Source: Nephrocerus scutellatus (lineage: Eukaryota > Arthropoda > Insecta > Diptera > Pipunculidae). From it: DNA of 64,000 bases. Each line of letters begins with the position of its first letter. The stretch's first letter is position 1. Position numbers and translations under genes: made by a program. The DNA is taken from positions 50,138,329-50,202,328 of the forward strand of contig OX352763.1 of assembly GCA_947095585.1 (NCBI GenBank), in the 5' to 3' direction. Under the pieces are notes generated by a model. That model was not told the DNA's origin. It worked only from the letters and a program-made list of their open reading frames with translations, and searched no databases. Positions 55,396-64,000 of this stretch are shown one piece after another.

Positions 55396-55838
55396 ATGAA
55401 AAAAATCAAAATTTAAAAGCTTACATGATTCAGTTAATTGTAACGTTTAAATGAATAGTTCCACGAATATGTATTGCAAATTGGCCGCCTAAGTTTCTTT
55501 GGTTCTTACCAAATGGTAAGATATGGTGTATAAGCCTACGGAGAGATAATTTAACTGTCAGAATTCATGTCTATGTTTTTTTCATTCTCCGAGAAATCTT
55601 TTTTCTTTGAAGCGTTCTTTTTCACGGTCCGATAATTCTCGGATATGATATTTTTACTCTAAAAATTTTCGGATTTATCGGATATCTCGGAACTAGAAAT
55701 GCGTAGCGTAATGTGTTCAATGAGGTCATATACGGATATATTTTCCATTTTTAACCGAAATATTTTACTTTTAAAACATGTGTTTACTAAAACTTTAATT
55801 AATTAACCTCTTATTTTATATAAAAACTAAAAACTTAC

Positions 55839-55968
55839 CAGCAAATATATGACGCAGGGGTAAACAGAAATGTATAAAAAATCGACAGGCCGAAATTTGT
55901 GAAGTCTCCACTATTTAACAATAGAATAATACCACCAATGATATTGCAGCACATTGTAAGTGTGTACA
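55839..55968 (-). CDS. Scamp: SCAMP, upstream exon encoding first two membrane segments
   Basis: 130 bases: two bases of a split codon, 42 codons, two bases. It reads YTLTMCCNIIGG, ILLLNSGDFTNFGLSIFY and TFLFTPASYICW, matching the SCAMP block that precedes RPxYKAFR. The acceptor is TTTTATTGTTATTTAG at 55969-55970 and up; the donor is TGCTG/GTAAGT at 55839/55838. The phases of all three exons agree. Earlier exons (cytosolic N-terminus with NPF motifs) were not found in the window and must lie beyond it, so the gene is over 14 kb long with TE-filled introns. Confidence 0.93.
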
Positions 55969-56796
55969 CTAAATAACAATAAAATATTAATGACAAGTAA
56001 TGGAAAGAACATTTTAAGTAAGTCAATCAGCTATATTTTTTAACTGACAATAAATATAACTGAAATATTTAATTTAAATTTTTAATCGAATTAATAAATC
56101 ACAAATCATGAATCATTTGACGAAAAACAAAATTAATATTTGTTGTCAGATAATTGAAAAAATAAAGCTTAGATGCGATCCTGAAGAATAAGTTGATTTT
56201 AATAGATAAAGTTTTTTACGCCAATAAATTCCAAGAATTCACATTAGCGAAATTTAAAATATTGAATTTAATAATTTAAATCTCAAAAATTAAAAACGAA
56301 AAAACCAAATGGAAAATTTTATTGATAAAGAATTGGTAGTTTGCTCAAGGGGACTTAGCCAACCTACGAAAATCCACAAAGCAGAATTTTAATAAGCCTT
56401 TCGGCTCGATAGTTGTGCGTGCCCTTTTCTTTTATAAGGACTGGTACTTGAGACGAATCCGGTACGTTTCACTGTCGAGTTGTTGGCCTTCAAGAATGAC
56501 GCAGAAGGACAGAATTGTACTACAGAAGTTCCTAAAAATTTGAAGGAAGAATTTTTAGTAATATTTTCTTAGGGTATTTTTTTGTATTTTTCCCTGACTA
56601 TGGTGCATTGATTAAAGCATTGGACTTGCGTCGTATGAATTAACTGAAACCGGCTACAAACGTGAGGATTGCGATATATTGTAAATTACATTTCTTCGAT
56701 TTTTGAATTTTAATTAAAGGCTTAGCTCAGCTTATTACCGTGGCGCAAGTCATTCAGGGACTTCTCCCTTGGCACTAATTTTTCATATTAAAATAA
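55969..56796. other. Scamp: AT-rich gap, presumably SCAMP intron
   Basis: No exon-like frame was found. A weak tRNA-like stretch at about 56600 was examined and not accepted. Confidence 0.45.
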
Positions 56797-57478
56797 ACAA
56801 CCCATAAATATTAAAATGTTTCTCTAATATACATGTGTGTGCAAATCAAGTTAATTTTTAAACATTTTATATGGGCACCCCTCGTGCCTTAGGGCCCGAT
56901 CAATCCAAAAAAAAATGTACAGTAAGTTTTGCCCATCAGGGATACACGTGTTTAAAATTTGAAGAAAATCGGGTTAATTTTAAAAAAAAACTTATATGGG
57001 CACACCTCGGACCTCAGGGCTGGATCACTCCAAAACTGTTAAAAACAGTTTTGTCCATCAAAGATACACAACTGTTTAAAATTTAAAGAAAATCGGGTTA
57101 ATTTTTAAAAAACTTATATGGGCACCAATCGGGCCTCAGAGCCCGTTCGCTCAAAAATTTTTACAAAAAGTTTGGTCTATCGAAGATAAACATATGTTTA
57201 AAATTTGAAGTAAATCGGGCTTATTTTATTTTAAATTTGTATGAGGCCCACGATCCCGGGGCCCGGTGTTGTCCATCGGAGATACACATGTATATAAAAT
57301 TTAAAGAATCCATCTCCATCGGAGATACACATGTATATAAAATTTAAAGAAAATCGGATTAATTTTTTTAAAAAATTTGTTTTGGGCCCCACTACCCCGG
57401 GGTCTCCAAAATTTTTACAAATGGTGTTGTCCATCGCAGATACACATGTATATAAAATTTGAAGAAAATCGGGTTAAC
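56797..57478 (+). mobile_element. Minisatellite-type element, copy E
   Basis: A shortened family left end (CCCATAAATATTAAAA) is followed by six or seven units with CCATCGGAGATACACATG and GAAGAAAATCGGGTTAA blocks. A short internal duplication (57265-57350) repeats CATCGGAGATACACATGT. It ends at GGGTTAACACA without the CCAGCC right end. Confidence 0.65.
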
Positions 57479-57494
57479 ACATATATGGCACTGC

Positions 57495-57745
57495 GTGATC
57501 CTACTAATCTTCTAAACAGTGAAAATGAGTCTAAGTTTAATTCACTGCAACAGAGGGTTCAGTCTGTCCAAGTTTTCTTGGCAGTCAAAAGGATTCTACG
57601 CTTAATTCATTTTCACAGAAGAGTCGGTGTGTCCAAGTGTTCTAAGCAGTGAAAAGGATTCAAGTGTTCTGAACAGTGAAAAGGATTCTGCGATAATAGC
57701 ACTGCAACAGAGTTGGTGTGTCTAAGTTTTCTGAGTTTGTCTAGA
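57495..57745 (+). repeat. Short irregular repeats (AGTGAAAAGGATTC)
   Basis: The words AACAGTGAAAAGGATTC, ACTGCAACAGAG and GTGTGTCCAAG each recur two to four times at irregular spacing. No coding frame. Confidence 0.55.
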
Positions 57746-57883
57746 GTCGAGAAGTATTGTAATATTGGTAAAAAAAATGTCTTTCCTCTTATGGTTTCGA
57801 CTCTCGATTTCGCCTTACGCGTTGTTTTAATCGTTATCTTTGTCTGTCCCATGTTGTTGTTGTTGCTTGAATAGTTATAGGTG

Positions 57884-58700
57884 TTATAGGTGTTTCGATC
57901 CTTTATCTGGCCACACAACTACTTGAAATGGCCCGTTGTACTTCGGTGCGAGCTTGCTGGCGAATCTTTCTAGTGCGTTGGATAGGTGGCGTTTAACCAG
58001 GACGAATTGGCCAACCTGCTCTTCAGCTGCACGTTCCATGTTTCGTCGAAATATCTCGAAGACTTCTGACAGTTTCTTTGGTCTTTCATCGGGTGTTTTG
58101 GTCAATGTTCCGGTTCCTGTCGTGACCTTGTCGAACAAAGTTTCTGAGAAAATCGGGCTATATCCTGACGAATATTATTGGCTTGATTGCGATGATAATT
58201 AATTATCTTTTCGTTCCAGGTGATCTGCTGTCTCCCTGACAATTGTGCGATAATCGTCTTCACGGTACAGTTCGTTCTTGCGGACGGTTTTTATTGGGGG
58301 TGTATATGGCGGTATATTGGTAACGTGCATCCATGCTTTGTATAAACGGAATGCCCTACTCGTGAACTGTACGCCATTATTGGTGATGACGACTTTTGGT
58401 TTCCCGTACCGCGCAAGAATGCGTTCCCGGAAGGTATTTTGTACCTCGACTGTGGTCACCCGTCTCACTGGAACTAACTCGACCCATTCAAAAAAAAAAC
58501 GTCTATGAACACCAATAACATGGTATTCTCATGTGTCGATCGCGGCAGTGGTCCTACGAAGTCAGCACATAACATAGCCCATGGTTCTACTGCCACGCAC
58601 GTTTAACGTATAAATGGATGTCGCGAAACACCCCAGACCAGTAATAACGCCCACATATCCGCGCAGTGGTCTTTCGGATGCCTAGATGTCCTCTCGATGG
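57884..58700 (-). pseudogene. pol: Integrase remnant, gypsy 3
   Basis: From the right: a scrap of the zinc domain (about 58690-58620), then RRVTTVEVQNTFRERILARY and VVITNNGVQFTSRAF at 58468-58330. Here the second catalytic Asp is Asn (TNNG for TDNG). The C-terminal part is at 58138-57884 (RHLSNALERFASKLAPKYNG). Several frameshifts and stops. Confidence 0.7.
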
Positions 58701-58767
58701 GTTGTCACGGTTCTCCCTGAGAGTTTGGTCACTAAGTGTGCTGTGAACTCAAAGTTTCCAAGGTTTA

Positions 58768-59180
58768 TTATACGTCTTCGTCCCCGACTCGCTGTTCTAT
58801 ATGGCGATATAGCTGTCCTACTTCAATCACGTAGTCGGGATATCTCTTTGGATTTTCTCTGACTTGGTATATTCTTCTCTCTAGCCACCTACACTTGGGT
58901 CTAAGTGTTTTGTCTTCCGAATAAGCCATCAGCAAATCGTGTGGTTGTCTGAACAATGCGTTTGCTGCGAAGGTCAATTTTCCATGTCTGCATTGAACGT
59001 CGAGTGTGTACTGCTGGAGTTCGAGTGCCCATCGTGCGATTCGTTCGGAGGGACAACCATTTTTTGGAGAGGGTATCTGTTATTACCGTGAACTGATATC
59101 CTTCTATGTATGGCCGCATTTTCCTAATCCCCCAGCCTATCGCCGGACACTCCTTTTTGGTGGGGGAATAGTTCTTCACG
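58768..59180 (-). pseudogene. pol: RNase H remnant, gypsy 3
   Basis: KNYSPTKKECPAIGWGIRKM and YIEGYQFTVITD are followed by SKKWL, then a frameshift to the TFAANALFRQP tail (the usual ADALSR-type link). The upstream part with the first Asp is absent, replaced at 59200 by AT-rich sequence. Confidence 0.7.
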
Positions 59181-59199
59181 GCTTGATTGATATGTCGAC

Positions 59200-59893
59200 T
59201 GACATTTGCTATTACACGTGTATTACCATCAAGTTCTTAGGCCATAGTCGCTGGCATCTGTTTATTATTATTATTTTTATAATATTATTTTTTATAATTT
59301 AATCTTTTAAACTTCATATATGTATATATTATTTTTAAATATTTTATTTATATATAATTAATACATTATTGGCATATTTATTATAAATTAATTATATACC
59401 TATTCATATAACATATATAACAATTAATTTTATTATATATAATATTATATCTTTTATTTATATATAATAGTTTTGTTATTATTAATAGTAATTGTTTAAT
59501 TAAATATACTAGTTATCGCCCATTGATCGAAATTCGATCGTCTCTCTGTACTCTATGCGGCCCTCCACACGGTCACTGATCCGCCCCACACACCATCCAC
59601 CCACTCCCTCGCCCTACACCACCCATCCCCAACCACCCAACAACCTCACTCAACCACTCCACCACTGAATTTTTGTTCTATCAAAAATTTTAACGTTGAA
59701 CTCTTATCAACTGCTCTAATCGCTAACATGAACGATAATAGACTTTTTGTTTCCAATTTTTGTTTTTATTGATAACACTAAAGCTCATTAAAAGCTCAAA
59801 AAAAAAAGAAAATCAGTTGACAAACAGAGTAGAAAATGGTTCTTAACTGTTTTGCCTTTGCCTATTTATATATAGATAATAAGATAAAGATAA

Positions 59894-59931
<38 letters not shown>

Positions 59932-59960
59932 TTATATATTCATATATATATATATGAATA
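59200..59960. other. AT-rich insertion with C-rich tract and (TA)n
   Basis: It separates RT from RNase H of gypsy 3. It contains TATATA-rich sequence, a C-rich CCACC/CCATCC tract at about 59560-59670 and a (TA)n run at about 59899-59930. No ORF. It may be another non-autonomous element; ends were not defined. Confidence 0.45.
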
Positions 59961-60117
59961 TTTAATGGAAGCATAAAAAAAATCCGATCGAGTGCCCGTT
60001 GAAATGTAGCCGGTGCAGAGTGCAACCAGAATTGCATCAAGAGACAATGACATATGCCGCGCCATGGATATTAGTGAATACCCGTTTCGCAAATATAGGT
60101 TACTTTTCAATCGAGCC

Positions 60118-60560
60118 CCCACGGGGCCCATTTACTCAAACATTTTACAAAAGGTTTTGTACATCGGAGATACACATATGTTTAAAATTTGAAGAAAATC
60201 AGGTTAATTTTAAATTGGGTTTTAGATGGGTTCAGACCCATTCGCTCAAAAAATGTCCAAAAAGTTTTGTCCATCCGAGATACACATGTGTATAAAAACT
60301 TAAGAAAATCGGGTTAATTTTTATTTTAAATTTGTATGCGGCTCCACGACCCCGGGGCCCGAGGTCTCCAAAATTTTTACAAAAAGTGTTGTCCATCGGA
60401 GATACAGATGTATATAATATTTAAAGAAAATCGGGTTAATTGTTTTAAAAAATTTGTATTGGGCCCGACACCCTGGGGCCCGGGATCTCCAAAATTTTTA
60501 CAAAAAGTCTTGTCCATCGGACATACACATCTATATAAAATTTGAAGAAGAAATTTGAGT
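60118..60560 (+). mobile_element. Minisatellite-type element, copy F
   Basis: Four units with CATCGGAGATACACAT and GC-rich cores (CCCCGGGGCCCGAGG). Neither family end is present. Confidence 0.65.
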
Positions 60561-60701
60561 GAAAATCTTTGTGAAAAGTAGAGACGTGCGGGAACATGCG
60601 AGGATTGATGCTTCTGTCAGTTTGATTTTTAATTGTGCTGTTTCTCAATGGATATTGTTGAATACCCGTTTCGCAAATCTAGGTTACTTTTCAATCGAGC
60701 C

Positions 60702-61144
60702 CCCACGGGGCCCATTTACTCAAACATTTTACAAAAGGTTTTGTACATCGGAGATACACATATGTTTAAAATTTGAAGAAAATCAGGTTAATTTTAAATT
60801 GGGTTTTAGATGGGTTCAGACCCATTCGCTCAAAAAATGTCCAAAAAGTTTTGTCCATCCGAGATACACATGTGTATAAAAACTTAAGAAAATCGGGTTA
60901 ATTTTTATTTTAAATTTGTATGCGGCTCCACGACCCCGGGGCCCGAGGTCTCCAAAATTTTTACAAAAAGTGTTGTCCATCGGAGATACAGATGTATATA
61001 ATATTTAAAGAAAATCGGGTTAATTGTTTTAAAAAATTTGTATTGGGCCCGACACCCTGGGGCCCGGGATCTCCAAAATTTTTACAAAAAGTCTTGTCCA
61101 TCGGACATACACATCTATATAAAATTTGAAGAAGAAATTTGAGT
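60702..61144 (+). mobile_element. Minisatellite-type element, copy F' (duplicate of F)
   Basis: Same sequence as copy F, shifted by 584. Confidence 0.65.
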
Positions 61145-61504
61145 GAAAATCTTTGTGAAAAGTAGAGACGTGCGGGAACATGCGAGGATTGATGCTTCTG
61201 TCAGTTTGATTTTTAATTGTGCTGTTTCTCAATGGATATTGTTGAATACCCGTTTCGCAAATCTAGGTTACTTTTGAATCGAGCGCCTCGCAGCCCCAGG
61301 TGCTGGATTCGTGGGTATTGATCGTGTGTTGATTTCACGATATTCTACGCAAAGCCCTACATTTTCTGTCTTCTTTTTAACAAGAACTATTCGTGCACTG
61401 TAGGGGTGTCAACAAAGTTCGGCTACAGAATTTTTTTTCCTCATACTAGCTCCACGCAATTAATATTCTGTCTAATTATAATTGCCGTAACACAACGAGT
61501 TCGT

Positions 61505-61879
61505 TCACTTTGGTGATTTGTGTAATGAATGTTGTATTTTGAGGTAGCTTGTAATCGTGAAGTGTGTTTCAGATATGAGGGTAATATCAACGTAGTAATC
61601 TTTAATAAACCGATTTAGTTCCAACGCGTGAGGTATTATCAGCTTTTCCAGTCGAGAAGGAACATTTGGGTTTAAGCGCTTTGTATATCGCACGGCGAGG
61701 GCGTCGTGACTCTAGTTGTTAGTGCGTTGGTCTTCTTAGTAGGAGGTTGGATGTTCGAACACAAGTTGGTTCCTTTGTACAATAATTTTTAGTGTGTTCA
61801 TATCGTCGGCAGTTCGTATCGTAGGATATTTTGCAATGTAACATGTGTGTAATATTATATTTTTTTTTGGTGTTTTCTA
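61505..61879 (-). pseudogene. Jockey-like ORF1 knuckles and ORF2 endonuclease start, part 2
   Basis: It continues directly from the other side of the mariner. The CTKEPTCVR cysteine region is followed by SRLEKLIIPHALELNRFIKD and DITLISETHFT, where SETH holds the catalytic Glu of the APE-type endonuclease. Confidence 0.6.
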
Positions 61880-63183
61880 ATGGGTGTTTTTTTAGGAGGT
61901 TTGTTTTTCCGATAGACGTCGTTTTATTTTATGACAGTTGTTGTGACAGCTCAAAGTGGCATTTCTACTCAGTATTGTTTGGCAAATCATTATGAATAGG
62001 TTAACTCCAGAACAACGTTTTCAAATCGTGGAAATTTATTTTCAAAATCAGTGTTCAATTAAAAATGTTTATAGAGCACTTCGTGAATTTTATGGTGCAC
62101 ATAATCGTCCGTCAGAGACCACCATAAAGAACGTAATTACCAAATTTCGGTCTACATTCACTCTTTTGGATGCCAAGCCACCGACAAGAATGAGAAGAGT
62201 TCGTACAGAAGAAAATATTGCTGTCGTTGAGGCCAGTGTCGAAGAAAACGACAATTTATCGATTCGTCGTCGTGCTCAGCAAATTGGACTTTGTCCATCG
62301 ACTTTATGGAAAATTTTACGTAAAGATTTGGGTTTGGTGCCATACAAAATTCAATTGGTGCAAGAATTAAAGCCACACGACCATCGTTTGCGCCGTGAAT
62401 TCAGTGATTGGTCGTTAAATCAATTGAACGAAGATCCATTTTTTTACCGTAAAATTCTCTTCAGTAATGAGGCGCATTTTTTGTTAAATGGATACGTCAA
62501 CAAACAAAATTGTCGCATTTGGAGCAAAGATAATCCACACGCCGTTCAAGAATTACCAATGCATCCTGATAAATGTACTGTTTGGTGCGGTCTATGGGCT
62601 GGTGGGATCATCGGTCCATATTTCTTTAAAAATGAGGAAGGACGACGCGTTACCGTGAATGGAAATCGATACAGAACCATGTTAAATGAGTTTTTGTTGT
62701 CAAATCTTGAAGATATGGATATGGATGAAATGTGGTTTCAACAAGATGGTGCCACTTGCCATACAGCACGTGAAACAATCGACTTATTGAAAGAAACTTT
62801 CAACGACAACATTATTTCGAGAAATGGTCCGGTGAATTGGCCTCCGCGTTCGTGCGATTTGACGCCACTCGATTACTTTTTGTGGGGATACGTGAAGTCA
62901 TTGGTTTATGTGGATAAACCTCAATCGATTGACGCTTTGGAAACCAATATTCAACGTGTCATTGCTGACATACGCCCTCAAATGCTTGAAAAAGTGCTGG
63001 AAAATTGGACCTCCAGAATGACATTTGTGAAAAATAGTCGTGGTAGCCATATGCCAGAAATTGTGTTTAAATGTTAAATGCCAAAAAATTATCTACCAAA
63101 TAAAAAAAAATTTTGGTCATTTCATAATCTTATATGTGTTTTATTCAAAAAAAAAATCGGCAACGTCTTAAAAAAACACCCGT
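61880..63183 (+). mobile_element. mariner transposon, DD41D (rosa) group, 1,304 bp
   Basis: TA dinucleotides at 61878-61879 and 63184-63185 bracket inverted ends: left ATGGGTGTTTTTTTAGGAGG and right, read inward, ACGGGTGTTTTTTTAAGACG. One ORF fills the element. The element lies inside a jockey-like fragment whose reading continues on both sides, confirming the boundaries. Confidence 0.93.
61992..63077 (+). CDS. mariner transposase, DD41D type, first catalytic Asp replaced by Asn
   Basis: 361 codons from the Met at 61992 (MNRLTPEQR), the start expected in the family; an in-frame ATG at 61956 would add 12 residues. The N-terminal helix-turn-helix region (NVYRALREFYGAHNRPSE, then RRRAQQIGLCPSTLWKILRK) binds the element ends. 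In the catalytic domain the expected SDEAHF reads SNEAHF (Asn codon 62466-62468). The second Asp is in FQQDGATCHTA and the third in CDLTPLDYFLWGYVK, with 41 residues between them, the DD41D spacing of the rosa group. WGYVK and WTSRM near the end are typical. The frame is fully open, but without the first Asp the enzyme should not cut DNA. Confidence 0.92.
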   Translation: MNRLTPEQRFQIVEIYFQNQCSIKNVYRALREFYGAHNRPSETTIKNVITKFRSTFTLLDAKPPTRMRRVRTEENIAVVEASVEENDNLSIRRRAQQIGLCPSTLWKILRKDLGLVPYKIQLVQELKPHDHRLRREFSDWSLNQLNEDPFFYRKILFSNEAHFLLNGYVNKQNCRIWSKDNPHAVQELPMHPDKCTVWCGLWAGGIIGPYFFKNEEGRRVTVNGNRYRTMLNEFLLSNLEDMDMDEMWFQQDGATCHTARETIDLLKETFNDNIISRNGPVNWPPRSCDLTPLDYFLWGYVKSLVYVDKPQSIDALETNIQRVIADIRPQMLEKVLENWTSRMTFVKNSRGSHMPEIVFKC

Positions 63184-63185
63184 TA

Positions 63186-63540
63186 GTTCTATAGAGAAGA
63201 GTGATAATCGAGTTAAGTTCCTTTTTGTAGTATGTATGTAATTTGTTATGAACGTTTCTAACGCTATGACCTAGGGCAGCAAGTTCTATTTTGTTTTCTT
63301 TTTGATTCACGGAATGTGCATATTTCGAAGAATCACCGGGAATGCTCTTTGTTCTTTTCGTTTATAGGTGTAGTATTGCGTATTTTTTTGTTGTATCATT
63401 TTGACTATGTTTGTGTTGTTGATAGAATCTGTTGGCTGGATTTGTATGTCATTGCTGGATAAAACTCTTAATTCTTATCAGTTTTATGTTGCCTCATTGT
63501 CTAGTGCATTAGTAAGGACATTTGTGTACTTTACTCCTTG
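63186..63540 (-). pseudogene. Jockey-like ORF1 remnant (RNA-binding Gag-like), part 1
   Basis: YTYKRKEQRAFPVILRNMHI, then after a frameshift KIELAALGHSVRNVHNKLH. This is the conserved domain just before the cysteine knuckles of jockey ORF1. It ends where the mariner begins (TA at 63184). Confidence 0.6.
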
Positions 63541-63546
63541 AACATA

Positions 63547-64000
63547 CAGTGTCCCTTAATTCGTGCACAATAATTTGGGAAATGATTCTTGGGTATATTT
63601 TTAGAAAAAATTCGTTCTACAGTCTATCTCCAATGTTGACATCATTTATCGGGGTTTTAAGAAAAAGCTTACTTTGGTAAGTATATAGAGTATTTTTCTT
63701 TAAGAAGAAGTTGGTCGAATTCAAAATTTTATTTTTGGCCCAATGCTGGTCCGGTCTCACATACATTACTATACGAAGTGTGTGTACAGCAGAGAATGTT
63801 ACCGTCTTTCTTTTATTTTACTTCTTCTTAAGTTTTAGATTGTTTATACGATCAAGATCACGACTCTTGCGTATTGAATGCGTCATTCTTAACTTTTATA
63901 CAGTAAAGGAGAGATAAAGTATAACAAGTCATGTTCATGTAGCATGTACCTTACATGATTATAAAGAGATCTACTGCAGCATGAGTCTGCTGTATTTACG
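63547..64000. mobile_element. Possible Tc1-like transposon end, running to the window edge
   Basis: TA at 63545-63546 is followed by CAGTGTCCCTTAATTCGTGC, like the CAGTG-starting inverted ends of Tc1-type elements. It cuts the jockey-like ORF1. No transposase words were recognised in the 450 bases available, so the orientation and full extent are unknown. Confidence 0.4.

Larger units (their letters stand above)
50661..55838 (-). other. Scamp: 5.2-kb SCAMP intron with nested repeats
   Basis: It runs from GTAAGT (55838) to TTTTTAG (50661). It contains the C-rich minisatellite (51470-52000 and 54590-55395) split by an RTE copy in the same orientation as the gene. 50661-51460 and 55396-55838 are AT-rich with no feature seen. 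Confidence 0.85.
60068..61235 (+). repeat. 584-bp tandem duplication carrying RT scrap plus minisatellite element
   Basis: Text starting GAATACCCGTTTCGCAAAT at about 60075 recurs at about 60661 and, in part, at 61245. Equivalent internal points (60336 and 60920) are exactly 584 apart. Each unit holds about 60 bases of gypsy 3 RT (minus strand LDLRNGYS) and about 440 bases of minisatellite element. Copies are almost identical. Confidence 0.88.
57884..61400 (-). mobile_element. Fragmented Ty3/gypsy element 3 (reverse), broken by other repeats
   Basis: Read on the minus strand, pieces appear in pol order. RT start (LVKKKTENVGLCVEYREIN) is at about 61400-61290, RT middle (NLDLRNGYS, then LHSAPATFQRALDRIF) at about 60120-59965, RNase H at 59180-58900 and integrase at 58700-57884. 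The RNase H words resemble gypsy 2 (RKMRPYIEGYQF against RKMRPYLEGYHF), so the two are related lineages. Minisatellite-element copies and an AT-rich block separate the pieces. No LTRs were recognised. Confidence 0.75.
61505..63540 (-). mobile_element. Jockey-like non-LTR element fragment, interrupted by mariner
   Basis: On the minus strand, ORF1 words RAFPVILRNMHIP and GHSVRNVHNKLHTYYKKEL (63330-63190) are followed across the mariner by NCRRYEHTKNYCTKEPTCVR (about 61830-61760), a gag-type cysteine cluster. Then comes the ORF2 endonuclease start ELNRFIKDYYVDITLISETH (61610-61550). The order and wording match jockey-clade ORF1 and ORF2. It is frameshifted throughout. Confidence 0.65.

Noticed and set aside
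56590..56680. Possible tRNA-derived SINE head (TGGTGCATTGATTAAAGCA)
   Set aside because: No B box of the GGTTCGA type at the right distance and no tail or target duplication seen.
58278..59302. Plus-strand ORFs over the gypsy 3 fragment
   Set aside because: Opposite-strand shadows of integrase and RNase H words.
61700..61790. Apparent tRNA-like stretch (TAGTTGTTAGTGCG ... GATGTTCGAACAC) on the plus strand
   Set aside because: The minus strand codes the cysteine region of a jockey-like ORF1 here (CTKEPTCVR), which explains the sequence better. No acceptor stem pairs.

Overview
This is eukaryotic, insect (most likely dipteran) nuclear DNA. Spliced host genes with short GT-AG introns lie in a dense field of transposable elements (TEs). 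The Scamp-type gene, the Asn/His-rich regulatory-type protein, the insect-type tRNA-derived SINE and a DD41D mariner of the rosa group (first described from tephritid flies) all fit a higher fly, perhaps a tephritid. The species assignment is inference. No prokaryotic operon, CRISPR array, rRNA or intact tRNA gene was seen.

Layout, left to right. 1-5353 is a decayed Ty3/gypsy (Mag-like) element with short LTRs; its gag is split by two copies of a GC-cored minisatellite element that recurs across the window. 5674-9774 is a decayed Ty1/copia element with an initiator-tRNA-Met type primer site. 10431-16657 is an RTE-like non-LTR element whose endonuclease half plus a piece of RT is amplified into four 1,012-bp tandem units. 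16660-16990 is a reversed scrap of a jockey-like RT. 17423-19768 (minus) is a host gene with two coding exons. 20897-21955 is a large copy of the minisatellite element. 22130-28581 is a second Ty3/gypsy element with a 1.16-kb LTR.

26067-47849 is the most striking structure. Five tandem units of about 4.3-4.4 kb each carry the gypsy pol tail, its LTR, a foldback-like element, a minisatellite-element tail and a flanking segment. The unit junctions create an in-frame chimeric ORF four times. 48582-48821 is a SINE with a perfect 10-bp target duplication. 50186-55968 (minus) holds the last three exons visible of a SCAMP gene. Its 5.2-kb intron contains a C-rich minisatellite split by a second RTE copy. 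56797-61400 is a reversed gypsy fragment broken by minisatellite-element copies and AT-rich sequence. 61505-63540 (minus) is a jockey-like element interrupted by a 1,304-bp mariner with an open transposase frame, and 63547 onward looks like the end of a Tc1-like element.

Nearly all TE genes are broken by frameshifts, stops or internal deletions that remove catalytic residues. The mariner ORF is open but has Asn where the first catalytic Asp belongs. The host genes are the SCAMP membrane-trafficking gene and one unrecognised protein, both on the minus strand. The candidate novelty is structural: the two tandem arrays, the chimeric ORF and the dispersed minisatellite element. Both arrays need an assembly check before any biological reading.
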